A stretch of DNA of 64,000 bases, from the NCBI GenBank assembly GCA_039566865.1, contig CM076945.1, forward strand, positions 6,871,501 through 6,935,500, written 5' to 3'. The notes beneath the pieces were generated by a model. That model saw nothing but the letters and a program-made list of their open reading frames with translations. It had not been told where the DNA came from and made no database searches. Below are positions 1-13,000 of this stretch, one piece after another. Within the stretch, counting starts at the first letter, position 1; each line of letters starts with the position of its first letter. Made by a program: the position numbers and the translations under genes. Source of the DNA: Aurelia coerulea (Eukaryota > Cnidaria > Scyphozoa > Semaeostomeae > Ulmaridae).

Positions 1-340
1 GGATTGTTTAAGAACAAATAGGTACACAGCCTTCATGCTCAATCCATCTTAACATCTATAAGTGAAAAGATAAATGGCATGTGGAAGGCTCCTTAAAAAC
101 CAGTTTCTGCTGAAGGGCAATCGTCCTTAAAAGAATTAGATATGAAATATGTCAAAGGCTTGATTTCATATTTTTTTGGGACACCCGGTAGCTTTATCTA
201 AACCAGGTTGAATTTCAACCAATCAAAGTAATCCAATTTTTTGGATTGACCAATGAAAGAGGAACATTTTATAACCTGTTTAATTTAAGCTGGTCTAAAG
301 GGAATCTAAGCATATATAATTCTTCCTTTTCTCGTTACTA

Positions 341-375
341 CTGATGAAGGGTTAAGCCCGAAACGTTTAGTAAAC
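341..375 (+). other. Hammerhead-core-like motif
   Basis: CTGATGAAGGGTTAAGCCCG followed by AAACGTTTAGTAAAC: the CUGAUGA box, a GGG/CCC stem and a GAAAC box in hammerhead order. The closing base pair of stem II is imperfect (extra A), and stems I/III are not obvious. Confidence 0.35.
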
Positions 376-616
376 TAAGCTCTAGGCTTTTTATTCATTT
401 TAAGATATTTTGTGTATTAAGCATATATAAGTCCGTGATAAAAGACATGCAAAGACAATAGGCTATGAAACATGCCGCACCATATTTGGGTAATTGATCT
501 GCCTCAACAGGAAATACTGATATCTGATAGGTTAGAGTTTGATTACAAGTGGTTTCACCTATTTTTGTATTCATAGATTCCCTTTTGCTTTATAAATAGA
601 CTTGTAACATAATATA

Positions 617-823
617 TAAATGATTTAAGTACCAAACATAGCTTAGATGTTTAAAACGCGACGTTTCGAGCATATACTCGTTATCAAGTCAAACAACGAG
701 TATATGCTCGAAACGTCGATTGACTTGATACACTACACTGTTATTATTTGACTTGATAACGAGTATATGCTCGAAACGTCATGTTTTAAACATCTAAGCT
801 ATTTTTGGTACTTAAATCATTTA
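617..823. repeat. Inverted repeat with three GAGTATATGCTCGAAACGTC units
   Basis: Arms 617-693 and 747-823 are near-complements (ATGATTTAAGTACCAAA, CATAGCTTAGATGTTT). A third copy of the inner unit sits between them. Likely a MITE. Confidence 0.82.
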
Positions 824-928
824 TAGATTATATTACTGTTCAATTACATAGTACCACACGCAACGAACATATTTTTATTTAAATAGACTTGATTGAGACC
901 ACTCAGAATGTTGTCATTTTTGTTGCAG

Positions 929-1051
929 ATATCAACGAATGCGATAACTCATCAGCATGCAATTCTCTTGCCTTCTGCAACAACACTATTGGGTCTTACA
1001 ATTGTACATGCCAACCCGGTTTTGCTGGTGATGGCAAGATTAATTGTGCAG
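929..1051 (+). CDS. Gene A EGF exon a (DINEC type)
   Basis: A calcium-binding EGF module beginning D-I-N-E-C, with six cysteines and the C-x-N-x4-Y-x-C hydroxylation/calcium consensus ([10 protein letters not shown]). The acceptor is TTGCAG and the donor is G|GTAAAC; phase 1-1, 123 bp. Its mirror partner in gene B is 55497-55619, which shares the NNTIGS and TCQPGF segments. Confidence 0.9.
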
Positions 1052-4000
1052 GTAAACTGAATTCCGTTCATTAATAGTGTTAGTGGTCTGTACTCGTGCT
1101 TCTAGATATTACTGTACAGCTTTTGTACTCTAGCAAAGTTTCAAATCTTTAAACATGTTGGTGTAAAATTCCACGACCTATTTGTGTGGTGGTGTGGCTG
1201 AGTGGTCGAGGCGCAGTGTTTCGAATCGTAGGGGGTCTACCCGAGTGGGTTCGAATCCCGTCGTCGGAACTAAAAAATCACACGTCAACAGCCAACTCAG
1301 CTGTCCATTCCTCCGACTTTTCGAAGCGAAGCGAGGTTCGAAACGACGTTCGAAGTGACGTTCGACTTTTCTTTCGACGTTCAAAGGATGGAAGACGTTC
1401 GATTTGAGAGCAAATACAAGGAATCACGTCGTCAATCTAAGTGGTATGATCACATGACTTGAAATGGATAAAACAAACCTTTACCGATTAGGTCTTTGAA
1501 ACTTGGATCGCATTAGACTTATGGCATTTCGTCCCTTGTTTCCCTGCGTTCTTTGATTTGCAGATATCACTTGCTCACTATTGAGCAAGTGATATCTGCA
1601 AATCAAAGAACGCAGGGAAACAAGGGACGAAATGCCATAAATCTAGGATCGCATTGAGCCACTCATGACTCACGTACAGTCTTAGGCAAGCCAACGGAGG
1701 CTAGCTTTTAAGAATTTTTCACAAGAAATTCAGAGTGTGCAAATGTGACAATTTTCCATGATTAATTTTGCGTTTTCGCAAATCTTATGTGACATCGAAT
1801 CTGAGACAGACTTCAGTTTATCAGAATCGAGTCAAATTCGCTCTTATTTACGTGGTTACTGTTTTACCAAGAAATCAGTACGTCAGACCTCAGGTCCTTA
1901 ACGGAATGATTCTTATTTGCAAATGAATATCGATTGCTGATAACTGATTACTGATTACTGATTACTGATTACTGATTACTGATTACTGTATCATTCATCA
2001 ATTTCTTATCTTTCAGATACAAACATCTGCAATACGCTTAACTGTGATGGAAACGCCACGTGTGTTCTTGAAAACAATTCAACATTCTGCAGATGCAATG
2101 CTGGCTATGATGGCAATGGAACAATGTCATATTGCAAAGGTAAGCTTTGCCCCTATAAATATTACTTAAACCAACAGATAAAATCATATCTCAATCATAG
2201 AATCCCTATGGATTGAACAGTTATGTGGAGGACTGAAAAGTACCTTACTGTCAATCATCCTAAGATTCAGATAATAGAAATTAGTATATGATATGGCACA
2301 CATAGTCTTTTTTACACTTATTTTGAGATGAAAACGAGTGTACTCTTGGCACTCATAATTGTGTACGGATCTTGTTATACTCAGAAGATTTAGTTTGAAA
2401 TTTAATTATTTGTGCTCTCATTTTTCAGATAACAACGAGTGTACTCTTGGTACTCATAATTGTCATAACAATGCGACATGTTCTAATACGGATGGATCAT
2501 TTACTTGCGCTTGTAACACTGGATATAGTGGAAACGGAGTGACATGTACAGGTAGGCAGAAGACAAGTGTTCATGTTTCATTTTGGAGATGTTATTTGAT
2601 CTATGTTTAACAGTTTTGAAGTATTTGTTTTTAGAATATTATCGTATGTATGAAGGGATCTTGTTTTACTGAGTAGAAAGAGTTTGAAGTTTGATTATTT
2701 GTGCTCTCATTTTTCAGATAACAGCGAGTGTACTCTTGGTACTCATAATTGTCATAACAATGCGACATGTTCTAATACGGATGGATCATTTACTTGCGCT
2801 TGTGACACTGGATATAGCGGAAACGGAGTGACATGTACAGGTAGGCAGAAAATAGGTTTTGTTGTTAATTGGGGTTTTTGTTGTTGTATTATGCAGATAT
2901 TATCCGATCTATGTTCAAAGTTTTGAATTATTTGTTTTTGGAATATTGTTGGTTTTTTAGGGATCTTGTTATACTAAGAAGATGAAGTTTGAAATTTGAA
3001 TATTTGTGCTCTTATTTTTCAGATAACAACGAGTGTACTCTTGGTACTCATAATTGTCATAACAATTCGACATGTTCTAATACGAATGGATCATTTACTT
3101 GCGCTTGTGACACTGGATATAGCGGAAGCGGAGTGACATGTACAGGTAAGGAGAAAATTGGTTTTCTTGTTAATTGGAGTTTTTGTTTTTTTATTATGCA
3201 GATATTATTCGATCTATGTTTAAAAGTTTTGAAGTATTTCTTTTTAGACATTTTTGGTTCTTCGTATGGATCGTGTTATACTGACAAGATGAAGTTTGAA
3301 ATTTGATTATTTGTGCTCTCATTTTTCAGATAACAACGAGTGTACTCTTGGTACTCATGATTGTCATAACAATTCGACATGTTCTAATACGAATGGATCA
3401 TTTACTTGCGCTTGTGACACTGGATATAGCGGAAGCGGAGTGACATGTACAGGTAAGGAGAAAATTGGTTTTCTTGTTAATTGGAGTTTTTGTTTTTTTA
3501 TTATGCAGATATTATTCGATCTATGTTTAAAAGTTTTGAAGTATTTCTTTTTAGACATTTTTGGTTCTTCGTATGGATCGTGTTATACTGACAAGATGAA
3601 GTTTGAAATTTGATTATTTGTGCTCTCATTTTTCAGATAACAACGAGTGTACTCTTGGTACTCATAATTGTCATAACAATGCGACATGTTCTAATACGAA
3701 TGGATCATTTACTTGCGCTTGTGACACTGGATATAGCGGAAACGGAGTGACATGTACAGGTAGGCAGAAAAGACGTGTTGTTGTTAATTGGAGTTTTTGT
3801 TTTTTTATTATGCAGATATTATTCGATCTATGTTTAAAAGTTTTGAAGTATTTCTTTTTAGACATTTTTGGTTCTTCGTATGGATCGTGTTATACTGACA
3901 AGATGAAGTTTGAAATTTGATTATTTGTGCTCTCATTTTTCAGATAACAACGAGTGTACTCTTGGTACTCATAATTGTCATAACAATGCGACATGTTCTA

Positions 4001-7000
4001 ATACGAATGGATCATTTACTTGCGCTTGTGACACTGGATATAGCGGAAACGGAGTGACATGTACAGGTAGGCAGAAAAGACGTGTTGTTGTTGATTGGAG
4101 TTTTTTTTGTTGTTTTTACAGATATTATTCGATCTATGTTTAAAAGTTTTGAAGTATTTGCTTTTAGAATATTCTTTATTCTTTTTAGGGATCTTGTTAT
4201 ACTAAGAAGATGGAGTTTGAGATCTGATTATTTGTGCTCTCATTTTTCAGATAACAACGAGTGTACTCTTGGTACTCATAATTGTCATAACAATGCGACA
4301 TGTTCTAATACGGATGGATCATTTACTTGCGCTTGTGACACTGGATATACGGAAACGGAGTGACATGTACAGGTAAGGAGGAAATTGGTTATCTTGTTAG
4401 TTGGAGTTTTTGTTATTTTATTATGCAGATATTATTCGATCTATGTTTAAAAGTTTTGAAGTATTTGCTTTTAGAATATTCTTTATTCTTTTTAGGGATC
4501 TTGTTATACTAAGAAGATGAAGTTTGAAATTTGATTATTTTTGTCCTTATTTTTCAGATAACAACGAGTGTACTCTTGGGACTCATAATTGTCATAACAA
4601 TGCGACATGTTCTAATACGGATGGATCATTTACTTGCGCTTGTGACACTGGATATAGCGGAAACGGAGTGACCTGTACAGGTAGGCAGAAAAGACGTGTT
4701 GTTGTTAATTGGAGTTGTTGTTGTTGTTTTTACAGATATTATTCTATCTATGTTTAAAAGTTTTGAAGTATTTGTTTTTGGAATATTTTTGGTTTTTTAG
4801 GGATCTTGTTATACTTAGAAGATGAAGTTTGAGATCTGATTATTTGTGCTCTTGTTTTTCAGATAACAACGAGTGTACTCTTGGGACTCATAATTGTCAT
4901 AACAATGCGACATGTTCTAATACGGATGGATCATTTACTTGCGCTTGTGACACTGGATATAGCGGAAACGGAGTGACATGTACAGGTAGGCAGAAAAGAC
5001 GTGTTGTTGTTAATTGGAGTTTTTGTTCTTGTTTTTACAGATATTATTCGATCTATGCTTAAAATTTTTGAATTATTTATTTTTGGAATATTGTTGGTTA
5101 TTTTTAGGGATGTTGTTATACTTAGAAGATGGAGTTTGAGATTTAAATATTTCTGCTCTCATTTTTCAGATAACAACGAGTGTACTCTTGGTACTCATAA
5201 TTGTCATAACAATGCGACATGTTCTAATACGGATGGATCATTTACTTGCGCTTGTGACACTGGATATAGCGGAAACGGAGTGACATGTACTGGTAAGGAG
5301 GAAATTGGTTTTCTTGTTAGTTGGAGTTTTTGTTATTTTATTATGCGGATTTTATTCGATCTATGTTTGAAAGTTTTGAAGTATTTATTTTTGGAATATT
5401 TTTGGTTTTTTAGGGATCTTGTTATACTTAGAAGATGGAGTTTGAGATCTGATTATTTGTGCTCTCATTTTTCAGATAACAACGAGTGTACTCTTGGTAC
5501 TAATAATTGTCATAACAATGCGACATGTTCTAATACGGATGGATCATTTACTTGCGCTTGTGACACTGGATATAGCGGAAACGGAGTGACATGTACAGGT
5601 AGGCAGAGAAGACCTGTCGTTGTTAATTGGAGTTTTTGTTGTTGTATTTTGCAGATATTATTCGATCTATGTTTAAAAGTTTTGAAGTATTTCTTTTTAG
5701 ACATTGTTGGTTCTTCGTATGGATCGTGTTATACTGACAAGATGAAGTTTGAGATTTGATTATTTGTGCTCTCATTTTTCAGATAACAACGAGTGTACTC
5801 TTGGTACTCATAATTGTCATAACAATGCGACATGTAGTAATACGGATGGATCATTTACTTGCGCTTGTGACACTGGTTATAGTGGAAACGGAGTGAATTG
5901 TTCAGGTAGGGAATATATTAGTGTTGTTGTGAATTTCAGCGTCATCTTTGTTTTGTCTTTGGTAAGATATAATTGCATGCTTGAAAAATCTTGAATAATC
6001 TCTAAATGTTTTAAGTTAATGGACATATCATGGAAGTAGATGAAAATCAATTTGATTGTCGTCTTAATTTTCATTCTTGGATGTCTGACAAAGAATCGAT
6101 TGTCATCTGACACACCAGGGCATGAAAATCCACTCGACCATGTGACCGGGCGTTGGCAGGAAATCGTTCATTAATAATGCCCTGCAGGAAATTGTTCTAA
6201 TACATCCTGTTCATAGTGGTTCATCCATGCTCTTTTCGTGTTCATTTGTTCATAAAACTGATCTCGGTATTGCAAATTCAAGCAAAATTAACTGACGGAG
6301 ATATGTACTATTTATATTTATGGTGTAATAACAATACGAGATCAGTAAAGAAGTAACTGAACCCAATGCTAAGTCATGATACCTAGTTTCTGTGACTGGC
6401 TTCAAACTTAATTCAAATCAATATTTGATAAATGCTGTGGACATGGGGATTTAAAACGAATCGTTTGGAACCTTTGAAACTTAACTTCTTTTTGAGAAAG
6501 CTGGGTATTTTAATTATTCTATGCTTGCAGGATTTTCAAGCATGATTTCTGTCCGGTCGCAGGAATGAAGATATTTTTTCATGCCCTTTGACACACGTTG
6601 AAGGTCTTCCATCTCAAAATTTTGGTCGAAATTGTCATTTTGCAGTTTTTGATAGCCAAAATCACACAGAATTTTTACAGTTTTCTCGAAAATGAAAGCG
6701 TTAGTTTGAAGATAAATCTCTGCACCTCACAGTGAAAGAAACCAAAAATTTTTATCTTTTACGTTTTTCGGAGTTAAATTGATTGTAACGCTCAATTTTG
6801 GAGACTGAGCCCCTTTAAATGAAGCTTGGGCTGATAAATTGCAACGTGTAAACTCCGCTTGTAATTGTGTTTTAGACCCATGCGGCTTTTCAGTTTCAAA
6901 TGATTCAGGCCCCAGTTACACGATACTGGATTCATGACACACCGAGTTACTTTTCGCATCGGATAGGGGGTGCAGTGGACTTGCTCCAAGTCTCGCTCTT

Positions 7001-10000
7001 GATCAATAAATACAGGAGGGGAAAGGAGGAAAAGGGGGAAGACACGGAGAAAGGAAGAAAGAAAGAAAGAAGGAAAGGGAAGAGAAAGGGAACGAGAGCC
7101 GCTCTCCTTCCCTTTCTTTCTTTCTTTCTTTCTTTCTTCCTTTCCCCCTCTTGCCTCCTTTCCCCTCCCGTATTTATTGATCAAGAGCGAGACTTGGAGC
7201 AAGTCCAGGGGTGCAGTTACACGACACCGAGGCAATCCGGTGTCACTCAACTCCGTTTTCGCGGAGTGAAAGCACTCCGCTCTGTAAGTGAGGTGAAAAT
7301 CAATCCGATTCACTCCGCTCCGCATTCCATCTCGTGTAACTGCACCAATCAGATATGACCCCACTCCTTTGGGCTTAGTGGTTGTCAAGGACAATAGATT
7401 GAGACTTCGCAGTTGGGGGGGGGGGGAGGGGTGACTCGGTGTCGTGCAACTTGTTGTTGTTGATGTTGTTGTATCTTTATTTTACATCGATTGAAAAATC
7501 ATCTGGTCTACTATGTACATATGTACATGGAAACTAATCAAAATCGATGGATACAGTAATTAAAATAAAATAAAATTTTTTTTAAACGGTTTGTACATTA
7601 TTTACAGTAAAACGACAGGCGTTGCATTTGCACGTGGGGCTATCCCATTGTGATATTAACCTTTTGAAAATATTAAGGCTATCAGCCGATTTTAGCTCAT
7701 TTGGTAAGCAATTCCAAATCTGCGGTCCTAAGAACTTGAGACTGCGAGCACCGAAAGTAACCTGGTTTGGTCTGTAATGAGTAAGGTTATTAGGATTTCG
7801 CGATGAATAATTAGAGGATCTAACTTGAAAAATCTTTCATGAAGGATGGATTCAGACCATTTAGAGTCTTGAAAATTTCTATGGAGATAGCTCTAAGTCG
7901 GTAAACATGCATGGTGCATCGCTATGATTTCAGTAGAAGGCCATTATATGAACTGACATGATCATTATGAAGGAACCTGAGTGCACGTTCTTGTACCTTC
8001 TCAATCTTATGCATTGATTTAGCTGAACAAAAATGCCATACTAAAGGACAGTAATTGAAATTAGAATAAACAAAGCTCTGAACAAGGACTTCTCTCGCAT
8101 CAAAACCAATATAAGATCGAAGCCTCTTTAGGACATTAAGTTGAGTTGCAGCTTTTCTACAAAGTACTGCAATGTGTGGATCAAAGTTTAGTTTATAGTC
8201 TAGTTGAATCCCGAGAAGTTTGACTGAATCTTCAGACATGATTGTTTTTCCTTGAATACTTATTTTCTCACCACTGGTAGTTGTCTGGTCTTTTTTATTT
8301 AACTGCAATCCAAAATGGATTCATGGCAATCCAGTGTCCTGTAACTGCGTGCGATTTTGACCAAAATGGGTTGAAACCAATCCGATGCGAAAATCAATCC
8401 GGTATCGTGTAACCCAGGCCTCAAATCCTAGTTAAAAGTAATTTTGTGATTTTTATCATGCTTTTATGCGAACTGAATAGTAAATTTGACTCTTTTTCTC
8501 TTTTTGCAGTGTTTACATCGGTACTACCAAGTACAACCGTCTTACCAACGACATCTTCCTTTGACGTGTCTTCATCATGTATGTGGTTGTTTATTGTAAA
8601 ACTTTATTTCTATCTTAAATCGACCAATATTCTTTAAATTGCTAATAGATTTAAATCTGTTTAAATTTGAAAGTGTCACCTCAGTTACAGCGCAATTACA
8701 GGTAGTCTTTCTTACAGTTGTTTTTAGAATTGCCAGAAGGTGCATAATCGTCAAGTTTCGCATATTTTCAAACTGTGTTTTACCATTTAAAAGAAGTTGC
8801 GTTTTGAAAGGGATTCGGTGTGATCCGCAAAAAGGAACTCTATTTGCAATTAAGCTTAGCTTTTAAACAATAAGCGATTGTTTTAGCTGTTGTTTCGTGT
8901 TAAATTGAGTATTTGAGTTATGTGTGTTTTTATTATGCGGGACTGTATCGGCCCGAAAGGTTACTGGATAGCTGTCAAAGAAGGGCATGAATTGTATATC
9001 TTTAGAAGTCCAGCCCTGTCTCCGTATGGAAGCCCCTCCTCCTCCCGAAGACAATGTTGTATCTTTCAATGAATGGTCTTTGAACATATTTTACTGTCAG
9101 TCTTTCTCAGCAATATTACCTAGGTTTTGATCGACTGTCCAGTAACGTTTGGCCCTGACTGTAGGATGCGTAAAATACTACACCCGTACTATTTGATATA
9201 CTGTTCTTTTGCAGTATTTGTATCTGTGCAACCAAGTACCTCTGAGGCTCGAACATCAACTGCTGCAGTGACTTCTTCATCAGGTAAGAATTTACAAACC
9301 AAATGGATTATTAAATCTGTCTTTGCAGTTCTTAAATTTTCTCTCTTATCTTCATATTCGTCCTTTTTGTTTTGGCTAGCTGTTGTTGGTATCATTCCTC
9401 GCGCGTGCCACAATACTGGTTCTGGTTACTGACTTAATGTTGTCAGAAACATTAATGTTGTCAGAAACATTATAACTTTATAGTATTCTCATTCTTTTGT
9501 AGCATCTGTTGTTGTAGTCCAACCAAGTTTGACTGTTGTTCCAACATCATCTGCGACGGTGCCTTCCTCTTCAAGTAAGTATTGCAAAAGATCTCTTCAA
9601 ATTTGAATTTAATTCAATCTCGTGCTAGCACATATTTGTTGTATTGTTTTCTGTGTTCCTGTTTCACATTACTCCATTAATCCTCTTAAATTAATTGCAC
9701 TGAAAGATCCAAGCCTTAATATTTTTTTCGTTCTCTTCTAGCAACTGTTGTGGTTGTCCAACCAAGTACCAGTGTTGTTCCAACATCATCTGCGACGGTG
9801 CTTTCCTCTTCAAGTAAGTATTGCAAAAGATCTCTTCAAATTTGAATTTACTTCTTGTCCAAGCTCGATGTTGTATTGTTTCCTGTTTTACCTTGCTGTT
9901 TTAACATAATTCTAACTGAAAAGGCCAAGCTTTAAACCCTTTTCTTCCTTTTACAGCATCTGTTGTGGTTGTCCAACCAAGTACCAGCGTTGTTCCAACA

Positions 10001-13000
10001 TCATCTGCGACGGTGCCTTCCTCTTCAAGTAAGTATTGCAAAAGATCCCTTCAGATCTTGAATTTGCTTCTTTCTCCTCATAGCTTGCAGTTTTTATATT
10101 GTTTTCTGTTTGACATCGTTCCTTTTATATTATTCAAGCTGAAACTTCCTGCTGTGATATTTATTCCGTTCTTTTCTAGCATATGTTGTGGTTGTCCAAC
10201 CAAGTACCAGCGTTGTTCCAACATCATCTGCGACGGTGCCTTCCTCTTCGTGTAAGTATTGCAAAATATCTCTTCTTTCTCCTCATAGCTTGCAGTTTTT
10301 ATATTGTTTTCTGTTTGACATCGTTCCTTTTATATTATTCAAACTGAAACTTCATGCTGTGATATTTATTCCGTTCTTTTCTAGCATCTGTTGTGGTAGT
10401 CCAACCAAGTACCAGCGTTGTTCCAACATCATCTGCGACGGGGCTTTCCTCTTCAAGTAAGTATTGTCTAAGAGAATGTTCAAATTTTGAATTTAATTCA
10501 ATCTCGTGCAAGATAGCAGTTGTGGTATTGTTTCGAGTTCCTCATTGCGGATCTTTTTTATATTCATATGAAATATTGCAATACTTAGCCTAGCCTTAAA
10601 ACCTTTTCTTTCTTTTACAGCATCTGTTGTGGTAGTCCAACCAAGTACCAGCGTTGTTCCAACATCATCTGCGACGGGGCTTTCCCCTTCGAGTAAGTAT
10701 TGCAAAAGAGAATGTTCACATTTTGAATTTAATTCAATCTCGTGCAAGATAGCAGTTGTGGTATTGTTTCGAGTTCCTCATTGCGGATCTTTTTTTATAT
10801 TCATATGAAATATTGCAATACTTAGCCTAGCCTTAAAACCTTTTCTTTCTTTTACAGCATCTGTTGTGGTAGTCCAACCAAGTACCAGCGTTGTTCCAAC
10901 ATCATCTGCGACGGCACCTTCCTCTTCAAGTAAGTATTGCAAAAGAGAATGTTCACATTTTGAATTTATTTGCTTCTCATCATAGCTCGCTGTTGCAGCA
11001 TTGTTTCCTGTTTGATATTTTCTAACTGAAGATTACAATTCTTAATATTTGTTTCTTTCTTTTGCAGCATATGTTGTGGTAGCCCAACCAAGTGCAACCG
11101 TTGTGTCCACATCATCTGCAGCAGTGTCTTCCTCGTCATGTAAGTTTTGCAAAAAAGAATATTCACGTTTTAAGTTACTTTTTTCTGATGCTGGCTCGCT
11201 GCTGTTGTATTGTTTCATGTTTGACATGGTCCCTTTTATATTATTCTGACTGAAGATTACAATTCTTTATATTTATTTCTTTCTTTTACAGCATCTGTTG
11301 TGGTAGTCCAACCAAGTGCAACCGTTGTGTCCACATCATCTGCAGCAGTGTCTTCCTCGTCATGTAAGTATTGCAAAAGAGAATATTCACATTTTAAGTT
11401 ACTTTTTTCTCATGCTATCTGGCTGCTGTTGTATTGTTTCCTGTTTAACATGGTCCCTTTTATATTATTCTGACTGAAGATTACAATTCTTAATATTTAT
11501 TTCTTTCTTTTACAGCATCTGTTGTGGTAGTCCAACCAAGTGCAACCGTTGTGTCCACATCATCTGCAGCAGTGTCTTCCTCGTCATGTAAGTATTGCAA
11601 AAGAGAATATTCACATTTTGAAATACTTTTTTCTCATGCCACCTCGCTTTTGTTTTATTGCTTCATGTTTGACATGGTCCCTTTTATATTATTCTGACTG
11701 AAGATTACAATTCTTTATATTTATTTCTTTCTTTTACAGCATCTGTTGTGGTAGTCCAACCAAGTGCAACCGCTGTGTCCACATCATCTGCCCCAGTGTC
11801 TTCCTTGTCAGGTATGGATTCGAAACGTAAAATGCCTTGATATCTTTTCAATGTATTTTTATTTTTATTAAATTGAATTGCCGAATCTTCGTCTGCCTCA
11901 ATCTAATTGCAAGGAAGCAGATATCTCACGCTCTAATCGGATTGCTTAAGGCTTCTTTTCTACCAAAAAGGGGTCTGAATTATGCTGAAATATTTCAAAT
12001 ATTTCATCTCAAGAAATTGTTTACGATTCTGTCAGCCAAGTGTAGGAGGTGGGGCTGGGAGCTACAGCCTCTTAATCAGGAAGAATGCATTGCAGTTCTG
12101 CCTACAGTCAGACAGTTTTAACTCAATCAAACCATCATTTTGGGTGTATCCATGATCCCCCAAACGCCTCTAGCGGTCAGCTTTCCTCCATAGGAATAGA
12201 TTGTTCGAAAAGAATTTTTTTACATCATAGGGAAAGTGCAAAATCTATTATATTACATGCCCAGGGGGGTCACTTGAACTTTTTATATACGGGGGGGTCC
12301 ATCCGCAGTTTCCCAAATTCACCTAAAAGTATCAAATAAAATTTCACAGACCCAAAAATATCAACTAAAAATTTTTGATGAGACCCAAAAGTATCAAAAA
12401 TACAAAATCTTGCTTAGTTTAAACAGCATCTATTTCATGACACTAGGTCTTGGGAGACAGATACACTATAGCATGCAGATCCACTGTGCATTCTTCTGTG
12501 TAGCAACTGATGGAAAATATTTACTCAAAGTAGGTGCTGAAGAGGTGGCAAACTAATAAATAAACTACAAGAATCATGTCACAGAGCCCACTTTGTGACT
12601 CCAAGATTGAACCAATAATTGACAGAAACCAAGGAAACCCATGGAGTAACCCATGGCTGCTCCATCATGGGTTACTCCTCACTAACATGGCTTACTACGT
12701 ACAAGTCAAACTGACCTGAGCTACTGTTGCTATGAAAGGGATATCCAATTTTGGGGGACAGAATAATTTTTGTTGGCAAATTCTGCTATTTGGCTATGTT
12801 TTGTTACCTTGTTCCTCACTTCTTAGGATTTTTGGTCTTTCTTGGAGACAGAATTTTATTAACTGCTTATAGGAGCCAAACTCAAAAAATTAACTTTACC
12901 GCCATTACTGAGCATCGCTTAAAGCACAAAACTTGGATTCCTCTTTGCATCTTGACAGTAATTCACACCCCCCCCCCCCAACTACTCACCCTTTAATCAT

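Larger units (their letters stand above)
2429..5905 (+). repeat. Tandem array of EGF exon-intron units
   Basis: Twelve units of about 290-307 bp. Introns are as similar as exons (conserved GATATTATTCGATCTATGTT segments). Units 3 to 6 repeat at exactly 307 bp. Confidence 0.92.
6906..8421. mobile_element. Composite inverted-repeat element with nested LINE fragment
   Basis: Outer imperfect repeats AGGCCCCAGTTACACGATAC and its complement (GTATCGTGTAACCCAGGCCT). Several CGTGTAAC/GTTACACG copies occur inside. The LINE piece at 7449-8308 and the hairpin at 6976-7207 lie within. Lies in the intron between gene A EGF array and mucin array. Confidence 0.6.
9503..11811 (+). repeat. Tandem array of mucin exon-intron units
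   Basis: Eleven 72-bp exons with duplicated introns of about 130-170 bp, in two subfamilies ([14 protein letters not shown], then [14 protein letters not shown]). The last four units repeat at exactly 224 bp. Confidence 0.92.

Noticed and set aside
1196..1268. Candidate tRNA-Ser gene
   Set aside because: The anticodon stem is largely mismatched and the acceptor ends do not pair; better explained as a SINE head.
5001..5759. 252-codon open frame spanning two EGF exons and introns
   Set aside because: It reads through canonical donors and acceptors; only the EGF segments match the family. The hydrophobic stretches between are translated intron.
2429..5905. CRISPR-like or satellite array
   Set aside because: The 300-bp periodicity is explained by duplicated EGF exons with conserved splice sites and coding frame.
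6792..7394. Overlapping Lys/Glu- and Ser/Leu-rich open frames on both strands
   Set aside because: They are translations of the purine/pyrimidine hairpin within a composite transposon.
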